Source: Sclerotinia nivalis (Eukaryota; Ascomycota; Leotiomycetes; Helotiales; Sclerotiniaceae). From it: a stretch of DNA of 64,000 nucleotides. How positions within the stretch are numbered: the stretch's first letter is position 1; each line of letters starts with the position of its first letter. Below the pieces are notes generated by a model. It saw nothing but the letters and a program-made list of their open reading frames with translations. It was not told the origin of the DNA and searched no databases. Positions 1-9,520 of this stretch are shown one piece after another. The stretch is taken from NCBI GenBank assembly GCA_029531795.1, contig JAPEIS010000015.1, positions 744,001 to 808,000 of the forward strand, read 5' to 3'. The position numbers and the translations under genes were made by a program.

Positions 1-2184
1 GAATTCATTGTAGATTGTTGATAAAATGTGTGTTGAAAGAGAAGAGATTGAATTGAGGTGAAAGTGACCCACACACTGATATGACCCGCACACTGATAAA
101 CCACGTTATATGAACTTATTACAGCAGCGGTGTCATTTGTACCTAGATATATATTTTGTGATTTTGTGAATATATGTTTTTCGGATATAATGAATTTTTT
201 TGATCACTGCATTTTGTTAAAAAAAAAAGAATATGAATATCATCAATAAGCCATAACACGCTTATGGAATTGATTTATTATAATAACAAGAATCTCAAAT
301 TGACGGCCTAGTGAGTGATTAAAATCTCATCACCGCATTTGCTCTCCCAATTCTTTCTCCACTGAGGGCTTTCATACATGAAACAGTTACAACTTTGTGC
401 TATTGATGATTTCCGAGTAATATGCCCATAGGAAATATCGGACTGATACAATTGACATTGATCAGCACTTTCCTGATTGACAACAGCAGAGAAGAATGAG
501 ATCACGTGCACGACAACACGCGGAGGTTTGCAAATTGATAACAACCAGGAAACTATGAGCATGAACATACCATCTCAAGCATTCAAACTTTGTACTACAC
601 ATGTTGATATGTATCCGCGATGTTGTCTTTTCTAAAGTTCGAGATGAGTGTCATGATTTAAATTTAAATGTAAGGTGATGCTTGAAATTTGTGGTCAATT
701 GAAGATGGAGGTGAGAAAATTAGCAAACACCACCTGTGATCAGGCGAAGCGAATCTAGCGGGCCGCACCTAGCTAAATCTTACATTGCCAAAGCACGGAA
801 ACCAAAAAGTCTCTCTATCTACTCCGACGCTCTGTCAACCTCATATTTGCTAGGTGTATTTGATACGCTCACACAAAGAATTGCATCAATATTTGATGTT
901 AAAGGGCATGAGATGATAGGCCCATGTCATATTGAGATATCAAACATTGGGTCTTATACAAACAGGATGAGTCCCGTGGCCAATCGTATCCGAAGCCATC
1001 CAGACTTTTGCTATTTCATTGACCAAGACCATCTGATTCGTCGCATTATCTTTTTCAACCCTATAAGTTGCTGTGTCATTGACATGCTTCACATTCTTCA
1101 TATCCCAGTTTCAGATTTCTTTGGTGGTCGAGGCGGCGGTCTACGGTCAGACCTCCTTTCCCTCGCCCCTCTTCCATGTTTCGTTATCATGCAAAGCTTT
1201 AATGCCACGTTGAGTTAAATCTTTGTCGTACGGTGTTTTGGGGTTTGGTTTGCAAACATCGCGGGTGGATCTTCTTGAGGTCTGTTTTCGTTTCCTATTA
1301 ATGATCAACCTTATGAGCCGCGTTGATGCCCATGAGATCATCACTACTTTTTTTACTACTGGCAATAGAATTCAGCTAGTCTTGGTAAATGTAGTGAAAG
1401 GTGTTTTTTTTGATCTTTTTTTGCAAAGCCTGAAGTTTAGCATCAATATTTCGCTTCTGTTTCGATTGGGTGCAGGCTCTAATTGCATAAGGGAAGCAAC
1501 TTCAGTCGTCTCAAGGCTTTACCGGATGAAACAATAGTGCATCTTAAGGTCAAAATCATCCCTTAATCAGATTAAATTGAAGATTTAGACTGAGATTAGG
1601 AGAAAAATTCCCGTCATAAAGCTTACATATGAAGAGAATCTTAAGCTTTATGCTGCGAGGGTATCCAATCGGATATCGTGCTACAGATGTGTACGATGAA
1701 GTTTAAGAGCTGAAGATAAACCTCCGACACAAACGCGGCCGGAGAACGTTCCATATGTTCTGTCAAACTCTAGTACCGATGCTCCACATTCATCTATATA
1801 TACAACGCGGGGGGATATCTTTCTTCCCTCCATGAATCACTTTCTCTAATCGGAACCTTGGTCGCCTTCTCAAAGTCAAAAATACATTCATTTTATACCT
1901 TGATACATTCTTTCCACGTTGATCGTGCATCTTTCTTGTCATTTAAGCGCAGAACAAAAAACGAATAATATCCTTCTATTAATCAATTGTTATTTCCAGG
2001 GTGTCCAATGATCCGGATTGACAAATTAGATTTAAACTTTTAATGATCGAAATTCTTTAAATATTTGAATATAATTTATTATTTCAATTGATTTGAATAT
2101 CCCAAATAAATTCAGAAATCCAAAAGCTTCTCATTGATTGCAGCCCGGACTATTGAATACCCTGATTATTTCCAAATCAACACC
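1..2184. other. Intergenic, no supported gene
   Basis: AT-rich DNA with scattered open frames but no family I recognise. A plus-strand frame around 736-1218 and a minus-strand frame around 1147-1365 overlap each other. Neither shows a clear ATG context, splice signals or conserved motifs. The last 350 bases before 2185 are pyrimidine- and AT-rich and probably hold the promoter and leader of the next gene. Confidence 0.5.
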
Positions 2185-2782
2185 ATGAAATTCACGGCAA
2201 TTTCAACTTGTCTTCTTGTGGCTCTTACATTTTCGGACGGAGCCTTGGGCTATGCATCACCTCAAGTACATCGTCGGGCACTGGGACCACGTGCTAGCGA
2301 TATTGCTCGATCTCGGTAGGTCATCACTGCTAATCCTGTAGTTGAATAAGAGATACATGAGCTGACTATGAAATAGTGAGGTAGTCAACCCAAGCAACAT
2401 TCCAGCACCCACCCCGCCAGCACTTTTCCCTCGTCAAAACAGCACCAATAATGACGCCAGCGCACCCAAACTCAATGCACAACTGACTCTAAGCGCCATC
2501 CCGGCCAACACAACCACGGTCTTTGTCTCCTCAACTTCAACCGGTCCCGCACCAACCGGAACTGCAGCAGCTATAGGGGGTATCCAACCTCCAAATATTG
2601 AAAGAACCACCGATCCGGATAGGCCATTTTCTGTAAACGGAGACACATTCACCGATATTGAGGATGCTGTTGACAGGGCTTGTGCGATTCAACACAATGC
2701 TTGTGCGGATGCTATTAATAATGGAGCATTGTCAGATGCAGAAATTAGTGATTGTGATGATCAGCTTAAAACTTGTACTTAG
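2185..2782 (+). CDS. Small secreted cysteine-containing protein (178 aa)
   Basis: Two exons, 2185-2315 and 2377-2782, joined across a 61-base intron (GTAGGT donor, GCTGAC branch, ATAG acceptor). The product is 178 residues. The N-terminus reads as a signal peptide (MKFTAISTCLLVALTFSDGA), and a dibasic-like HRR site follows near residue 30. The middle is Ser/Thr/Pro/Ala-rich and low complexity. The C-terminus is compact and acidic with four cysteines at about 146, 153, 170 and 177, in a C-x6-C...C-x6-C pattern, including the motif RACAIQHNACADA. Similar C-terminal motifs occur in many small secreted proteins of ascomycetes, but I cannot name a function. It lies close to repeat-rich DNA, as many fungal effector candidates do; an effector role is inference only. 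Without the splice the first exon stops at once, which supports the intron. Confidence 0.8.
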
Positions 2783-4046
2783 ACGTGGATTCCTGAATTG
2801 GCTACGGAGTGGAATGGGCTAAGGTTCTGTAGTTGCAGGATGTTGTCGGCCTTTCGCTGTCCTTGCCTCTCGGAGGAGGTTGATCGGATAATAATAAATA
2901 ATATAATAATAATACTATAATATTATTTATTATAATAGTGGAAGACTTAGTCGTATTTAGCTTAGGAGTGATCGAATATATGAACAATAGAATATTGAAG
3001 TCAGAATTATATATATATTGAATATTGAATTTTTATCTGCTTATTTTTTCGAAGAATTCTTTGAAGAAGATCTTCGTATTTATAGATTTTAATGAGATTC
3101 TACACTATTCTATGATTATAAATAAGATCGATTTAAATCGAATCTTATAGAATCATTTTATATAATAAAAGGAAATAATAACCAATAGTATTCAATCTGA
3201 GAATAAGAAAATTCTATATGCTTCCATTTCATTCTATTCCATTATAAATCATTCTGATATGATATATGATCGAAATTTTATATAATAATAAAATTTAATA
3301 ATATGAAATCATATTATTAATATATCACGTGATCATATAACTATTGGTTCGGTAAATATTATTAAGTGATTTAATAACTTATTAGGAATTCTCACATTGC
3401 CTTTAGAAAAAAACTAGAGCCGGGCATTCTTGAAGTCAGAAAGCCAACTCTGACTGCCCATGTTTTAGTAGAGGAACAAATGTATCATTTCCGCGACCTC
3501 GCAAGGAAGGTGCAAATCCTTACATTTCTCTTTTAAGTTTCTGCTGAATTGATATTCTAATCATTCCGGATGTGAACGGCACTTGAGTGTCGCTAGACTG
3601 GGTGAGAGGCTGACAAGTCCTTTTTTGACTGTCATCTTCATCTATCTTTCTGCAGATTTCGGATCTTGGCTGGTCCCCGGATTTATGGCAGAAAAATGTT
3701 GAAAATAAAAATCCACACAAATTATATCATGGCCAACATCGGAAAGACAGCTGAACTGTCATTTGAGGAAATCACCATCCATGATTGTAGCATTGAGTAG
3801 CAGTACATGTTGTCGTTCCTTCGTACGCCGATCTCAATAATATGGCGATGCTTCATATTTGGTAGATTTAATGTATACAGACATTCTCAAGTAGAAGGGA
3901 GGATTTTTTTCTTAAATTTCTGCTTAAATTTGAACAATGATATTGCGTGATGTGAAGTCAATTAGATTTTAGCTATTCATCAATGATTGGCAGCAGCGTG
4001 ATATCACCTGGAGAGGGATAAATTTCGGGGTATTGAGACACACTAA
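2783..4046. other. AT-rich intergenic stretch, possible repeat relic
   Basis: No gene seen. Bases 2880-3400 are extremely AT-rich (ATAATA and TATATA runs, many TA steps), as expected for a strongly RIP-mutated repeat. A span from about 2841 (TGTTGTCGG) to about 3399 (TTCTCACA) begins TG and ends CA and could be a decayed solo LTR, but no convincing target duplication is visible. The rest shows only short chance frames. Confidence 0.4.
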
Positions 4047-4236
4047 GGGCTGTTTCGGCAACCACAATCTGTCCCTTTTCTTTCGAATAATCCTCTCTTT
4101 TCTATGAAATATATTCGACAGTAAAAAAGCGGATTTTGTATAATATTTCATAATTCAACTGATTATTTTAATGGGCTTGGAAATACGTTAAACTTATCAC
4201 GGAGGCAGCAGACAGGATAACAGAAATCACTTTTAT

Positions 4237-4431
4237 TGATAAGATGTAACTCGAAGAGCTACGTTTCTACAGAAGGAATGTTTCCTTTAAATATATTTGT
4301 ATGTGCTAGGACTTCGAGCTTTAGTGCTTTTATAGGGTACGATCATCGAGTGTATCCTATTCGGTGCTAGATCGGACAGGTAGAATCTACTAAAAGGATC
4401 GGTCCAATAGCCCGGCCTTGATTCTGTAATA
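4237..4431 (-). repeat. LTR (3' copy on element strand), RIP-mutated
   Basis: 195-base direct repeat of 7314-7508. Compared with that copy it differs at roughly 34 positions, all C-to-T or G-to-A, plus one transversion near its start. It begins TGAT and ends AATA where the other copy has TGTT and GACA. The first 8 bases of the boundary are uncertain because the adjoining sequence is similar in both copies. Confidence 0.8.
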
Positions 4432-5673
4432 GTACCCTTCTTTTTAAAGCCGAACTCCGTTGAGATGGTTATAAAAACCAGGTTTATCCGGATACCTTCG
4501 ATGGTAATTCTGAATCAGTTTTCGAATGTTGTTTAGGTAATCAGTAGGCTCTTTGGTCGGCTCGTTGTAATTGATTCATCGAATGGTATATTTCAGATAG
4601 GGGTTATCGCGATTGCAATGTTCTCAACGGGAATTCAGAATTTCCTTTATTTTGAATTGTTCGATTCCTTCGATTTCAATAGGAGAAAGGGGCGGATTGT
4701 ATTGATTAGGGATAGGATTGTTATAAATAGAGTGTAGTAAGTTTATATAGAATATAGGGTGATTTTTTATCGAAGTAAATAGTTCGAGTTTGTAAGTGTA
4801 TATATTTATAACTTGTAGGATCCGAAACGGATCTAGATTTTTCCAATCTAGTTTCTTCTAGGGTTTTAGAGTTTTGATGTTTTTAGTGTTCAATCAAATC
4901 AGATTATTAGGATTGTAATGATGGGTAGGAGTATAGTGGGTATCGGTATTCTTCGTATAACGAGTTTGGTTAACAATCAATTCGGTTTTCAGGTGCTCAA
5001 CGATTAAGGACATTTTTTTGATAAACTTTTCGGCATTTTAGATGTCAAAACGATTAGTAATGATAAACGGTTCAAACCCTATATACGGATGATAATCGTA
5101 ATTCGCAAAGAATAAGATCAAGTGGGAACTTTCAGATCAAATAGAATTGATTGAAAATTCAGTAATCGATAATTATTCGGATCAATCGTTCTGTAGGTAC
5201 GAGATATATGATCGGAGATATTATTCGAGTATAGCATTTGCTTTCTCAGTTTGTTTATCGGTTTCCGGATGATAGATTGTTGATAGTTTCGATATTGTAT
5301 TTAGACATTTACAAATGTATTTCCAAAAATCAGATATGAATTGAACACTACGATTGGATATAATTATCGATAATAGATTATACAGTTTTCAAATATACTT
5401 CAAGAACAAACAAACTATTTCTTCGGAATTACAAGTATTATAACAAAATAGAAAATACTTCATCTTAATCAATCGATCGATTACTATGAATATCATATCA
5501 TAATCAAAACTTTTCGAAAGATATATTATGAAATCGATCGATATATCCCTTTACGTTTGTTAAGGGATCAAGAGCGGGCAGAGAATATCTTTTTATTTTT
5601 TATAGTTCAATATTGTTCGATAATAGTTATAATAATTATATACCCAATGGTTGATATAGTTATAATATCCAGA

Positions 5674-5967
5674 TCAATAGTAGTTTCGGAATAGAAGTTC
5701 GAAAGTGCGAGTATAGTGCAAGTGATTTATGGTAGGGGAGTTGTGGATCAGGCGAAGCAGTTCAGCTTTCAGGTTATTGTGGTTAGGAACGAAAAGCTTC
5801 CCGCGATAATACAATAGGCTATTATTCTCGGTGTATTTGGATAAAGTAATATAGGGATGTTTGAATGCTTTCTTTACCAAGGCTTTCAGAATAGATATAG
5901 ATATAGAATCGGATATATATACTTCAACAAATAGAGTTTTCAGTTCCTCCAGTAATTCGAATAGCAA
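5674..5967 (-). pseudogene. Gypsy integrase zinc-binding segment (remnant)
   Basis: A 97-codon open stretch of the retrotransposon pol gene. It shows the pattern YYRGKLFVPN...LRLIHNSP...HLHYTRTFELL, which matches the H2C2 integrase N-terminal region (LLYYRGRLYVP, HDSPLAGHFG-type). The first histidine is present; the second histidine and both cysteines are not clear. Flanking pol sequence is broken by stops. Not functional. Confidence 0.7.
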
Positions 5968-6909
5968 ATCGAAGATTACAACAAGTATTGGAGATTAATC
6001 AAACAGAACAATAGAAGCAAACAATGATTCAGAAATCGATAAAGTTTTAAGGATAAGCAAAATATCAGGAATGGATAGGGAGCTAGGGACAAATAGGATA
6101 GATCTAGGAATTAAACAAACTGAATCAGATTCTTTCAGCGATCAGTAGAATTGACTACAAATAATGATCACAAAACGAACTCTTTTCTTCAGAGAATCTA
6201 TTAGATCAAACAAGATAAGTATAAACGAAACAAATGCAAAAGCAGAAATGAATACAGAGAACAAAACAGGATTAAGGTTTTCTGATTTCAAAATCGTTTG
6301 GCTTTAATATAGAAAACGTTCATCCCCCTTTTTAAACAAGTCCTCTGATCTTTTGATCAAAACATCAGGTTTAGCTTCTTGTTTATCTAATCAATAGATA
6401 ATCTTGAAATTGAATCGAAACAGAAATTCAGATCAACAAACTTGACGGCGATTCAATAATTTGATAATTGTAAAATACTCCAAATTCTTGTAATCTATAA
6501 TCATCTAGATCGAAAACAACGCTCTTTCTAATTCTGTGCATCATTCTTCGAAGCATCGAATAATAACCAATAGTTCTTTATCGTAAATCTCGTAATTATA
6601 TTCGGCAACCGAATACTTTTTCGAGAAATACACAACAGGTTTCAGGATTCCTATATCGTTGTATTAAAACAACACTTCAATAGATACAAAATCGAATACA
6701 TCGATCTTTACAATTACATCTTTTTCTCAATCGAAAACGACTAGGATTAATACTTCAGTAAACACTATCTTCAAAACAGAAAAAGCTTTCGCACAAACAG
6801 AACTCCAAACAAACGGAACATTCTTTCGGATCAGATTAATCAACAAATATATAATAGACAAGAAACTACGAATAAATCGTCAATAGAAATTATCAAACCC
6901 GATAAATGC

Positions 6910-7313
6910 TTATACATCTATCAAATGAACCGGAATCTTCCATTCGACGATCATCTTGATCTTTGCGGGGTCTATTCGGATACCTTCCCGGTTTACAATA
7001 AAACCCAGGAATTTGATTTCAGGTTTCAAAAAGTCGCACTTCTTCAGATTTGCATACAGACCAGCCTTCCTTAAGGCTTCCAGGACCTTTTGAACATAAG
7101 CGATATACTCAAAACGGATTCTATTGTAGATCAGAATATCATCTAGGTAAACAGTACAGAATATATCTAGATACTCTCGCAGAATATCGTTGATAAAACA
7201 CTGAAACGTAGCTAATGCACCGATCAATCCAAAAGGCATGACCAGGATCTCAAACAGACCGAAACGGATACGGAAAGCAGTTAGATGTTCTTGCCCTTCC
7301 TTAATCCTTATAT
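6910..7313 (-). pseudogene. Gypsy reverse transcriptase, C-terminal part (remnant)
   Basis: Reads through from near the [21 protein letters not shown], then [20 protein letters not shown], then the catalytic box YLDDILIYN, then [15 protein letters not shown]. These are Ty3/gypsy reverse transcriptase motifs B to E. The upstream half of the domain is absent because the LTR joins directly at about 7314-7320. This part is clearly less mutated than pol sequence further left, which is full of stops. Confidence 0.85.
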
Positions 7314-7508
7314 TGTTAAGACGTAGCTCGAAGAGCTACGTTTCTACAGAAGGAACGTTTCCTTTAAATACATTTGTGTGTGCTAGGGCTCCGAGCCCTA
7401 GCGCTCTTACAGGGTACGATCACCGAGCGTGCCCCGCTCGGTGCTGGATCGGACAGGTGGAGCCTACTAAAGGGGCCGGTCCAGTGGCCCGGCCCTGACC
7501 CCGTGACA
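7314..7508 (-). repeat. LTR (5' copy on element strand), nearly unmutated
   Basis: 195-base direct repeat, begins TGTT and ends GTGACA. It is GC-rich, with CCGAGCCC and CCCGCTCGG blocks, and shows no sign of RIP, unlike its partner at 4237-4431. It contains short palindromes such as GTAGCTCGAAGAGCTAC near its start. Confidence 0.8.
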
Positions 7509-8000
7509 AAACTGTTTGTTTTTCAATCTATCAAATAATGAAATTTGTATAAGAAAAATAGAATACGGATTAAAAACGATGAATACCAAAAGAGTGCCTT
7601 TACTTTTTTTTCTGTCAAAATCTGCTTTTTTATAGATTTTAAAGTTTATAATATTAATGGATATATTTTGAAATTATAAGGCACAAAAGAACAAAGTTCA
7701 AAAAATATATAATTCTATATTGAAGTTATTCCCATTTTCGCTTAATTAATTATTCAGATAAAACAACGAAATGAATTTTCATATTCACAAATTATTCTTA
7801 GACCGGTATACTATTCATGTGTTCCACTTCCTCTTCAAATTTCGATGAATTCGATAAATTCAATGGATTTCACAGCGGATTATACAAACGAAATCTGTCG
7901 ATATTTTGAAGAATCCTTAAAAGAACGGAATTCGCTGTATAAAAAGGGAGCGGAATATTCGATGGAAAACGACAGATTGTGGTTGCCGAAACAGCCCTAA

Positions 8001-8536
8001 ATACATTAAATGGTGCTTGTATCCTCGGTACTTACAGTCCTATAACAATCGCTGTACAAATCCTGAATTTCAATTCGTTACTATCACAAACTTTCCTGCC
8101 TTTCTCTCCGGTGCCTTCTCATATGCTTCAACACCGTTGTCCAACTTGATTTCCATCCATGATCCCTCTTCTGCTCCCTTTAATAATCCCTTTTCGAATT
8201 TTTCCGCCATTTCCTTCAATTGAATCCTAAACAACAGACACAGTAAATAGTTCGGAGGTAGTTACGTTAATAAATCACATCTTTCATGGTCACTTTTACG
8301 CTCTGGATCGTATGAAAAGAATCTGACAATTATGCTCTTGGCTAATAAAATCTCATTAGGAAATTCGAAAAACATTAGCACCCTCTTTGCTTCTTCTCAA
8401 CTTTCTTCCCATCCAGTATCAATCTGGCAGGATATTAGGATACCAGAATGCGAAGAACTTTTCCGAAGGCTTTTCAGTTGACCGCATACAAATAACTCCG
8501 GGACCAGTCTATCCATGATCCCGCGAACCGCCCTTC
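8001..8536. other. Intergenic, no gene seen
   Basis: Holds the right flank of the Harbinger-like element and the presumed 3' untranslated region of the minus-strand gene ending at 8537. The open frame near 8017-8223 has no recognisable features. Confidence 0.5.
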
Positions 8537-9520
8537 CTACCCCCTCACAGGAAATCCTACTAAAAGTCCCATGAAAAGACAAATTACGGACAGACCAGTA
8601 CGAACAGGCCCTTCACCTCCCTCCCTAGACTGGACAGGTTGCTCATCAACCTTTCCATCATCAACCTTTCCATCCTCAACCTCTGTCTTGAGCTCACCCT
8701 CTTCCGTTTCATCATGAGTACCCTGGAATCCAGTAATCTCAAGTGTCTCAAACCCTAGCTCTTCAATTGTTTGGGCGCATATCTCCATATCATGATCCAA
8801 ATCCAAATATTCTTGGTTTGTTTTCCTCTTCTGGACTGAGACGGATGGAGTATATGCTGTGGCAATAGCGAGAGCTTTGGCTCTGCTGATCTCAGCATCC
8901 ATGCTTGTGGATTCGTCGGTGGGCTCGCTCGTGGGCCGCTTGGCTGGTTCATCAGTTGGTTCAGTGGCCGGTTCATTGGCGTGCTTGGGTTGTGCTGGAG
9001 CGGTAGTCCGGACGGGGTGGAAACCGGCAATGCTGAACTCTTTGTAGTACGCATGGTTGTATGTTGTAATGTGGCAAGTGTACTCTGCTACGGTTTTCTT
9101 CGCCTCAAGATCCGCATTTGGGGGTTTCTTGGCGGGTTTTGGTTGCGGTAGAACATTGTAGACGCTGGGGTGAAATCCAGCGATTCTGTATGTTTCGTAA
9201 TAAACATGGCTGCGTGTGGTGATATGAGAGTTATCTTGCAATTTTTGGGTCTCGGAAGTCACTGTAGGAGATTTGGCAGGCGTAGGAGTCGTTGGTTTAT
9301 GCTCAGTATGTATGAAGCTGGGTTTGGAGTAGTTCCTGGAGTAACATTGCCGGAAGATTTTTTCCTTGTTACTAGCTGAATTGAAGGTTCTGCGCGCAGT
9401 GATTGAGCGATGAGTTAACATCTTAGGTATCTCTATGCTCTGAGCGGCACCAGTGAGAGAAGCTAGTAGCTTAATGCTTTGATAAGTTTTGTTGATCAGT
9501 TGAGGTGAAATGCGATTCAT
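8537..9520 (-). CDS. Repeat-bearing protein with probable mitochondrial leader (327 aa)
   Basis: A single exon of 327 codons; I do not recognise the family. The N-terminus (MNRISPQLINKTYQSIKLLA, then several Arg and Lys with Ser/Thr and no acidic residue until about 30) looks like a mitochondrial targeting sequence. An internal repeat of about 51 residues is clear: residues 98-118 (SHITTRSHVYYETYRIAGFHP) and 149-169 (CHITTYNHAYYKEFSIAGFH and P). A weaker third copy lies at 254-267 (ELGFETLEITGFQG). Between repeats are Pro/Lys/Thr-rich linkers, with EPTDEP-type tandem repeats at 183-205. The last 22 residues are hydrophobic (GLSVICLFMGLLVGFP) and could be a membrane tail. Gene-like codon structure over 327 codons in AT-rich surroundings supports a real gene. 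Function unknown. Confidence 0.6.
   Translation of the reverse strand: MNRISPQLINKTYQSIKLLASLTGAAQSIEIPKMLTHRSITARRTFNSASNKEKIFRQCYSRNYSKPSFIHTEHKPTTPTPAKSPTVTSETQKLQDNSHITTRSHVYYETYRIAGFHPSVYNVLPQPKPAKKPPNADLEAKKTVAEYTCHITTYNHAYYKEFSIAGFHPVRTTAPAQPKHANEPATEPTDEPAKRPTSEPTDESTSMDAEISRAKALAIATAYTPSVSVQKRKTNQEYLDLDHDMEICAQTIEELGFETLEITGFQGTHDETEEGELKTEVEDGKVDDGKVDEQPVQSREGGEGPVRTGLSVICLFMGLLVGFPVRG

Larger units (their letters stand above)
4237..7508 (-). mobile_element. Decayed Ty3/gypsy LTR retrotransposon, internally deleted
   Basis: Two direct repeats of 195 bases (4237-4431 and 7314-7508) bound an interior whose coding strand is minus. Read on that strand the order is reverse transcriptase with the YLDD box (7313 to about 6900), RNase H (about 6700-6540, with conserved blocks VVYFSKK and YDKELL), then an integrase zinc-binding segment (5967-5674, H..H motif with the cysteines lost). 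That order is the Ty3/gypsy one. Gag, protease and the first part of reverse transcriptase are missing, because the right LTR abuts the middle of reverse transcriptase. Stops and AT bias show RIP decay. It sits inside the Harbinger-like element. No matching 5-base target duplication was found at the outer edges. Confidence 0.85.
4047..7997. mobile_element. PIF/Harbinger-like inverted-repeat element, interrupted
   Basis: The two ends are inverted repeats. The first 27 bases at 4047 (GGGCTGTTTCGGCAACCACA and on to 4073) match exactly the reverse complement of 7971-7997, and weaker similarity runs inward for about 30 more bases. Each end is flanked by TAA on the plus strand (4044-4046 and 7998-8000), a 3-base TAA target duplication typical of the PIF/Harbinger superfamily. 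Without the inserted LTR element the transposon would be about 680 bases. It has no transposase frame, so it is a non-autonomous, MITE-like copy. Superfamily assignment rests on the duplication and ends only. Confidence 0.7.

Noticed and set aside
736..1537. Open frames on both strands that could be a gene
   Set aside because: The frames overlap in opposite directions, lack recognisable motifs and no splice arrangement extends them convincingly.
7238..7498. 86-codon plus-strand frame in the clean LTR
   Set aside because: It runs antisense to reverse transcriptase and through the LTR; openness comes from the LTR's GC-rich sequence, not a gene.
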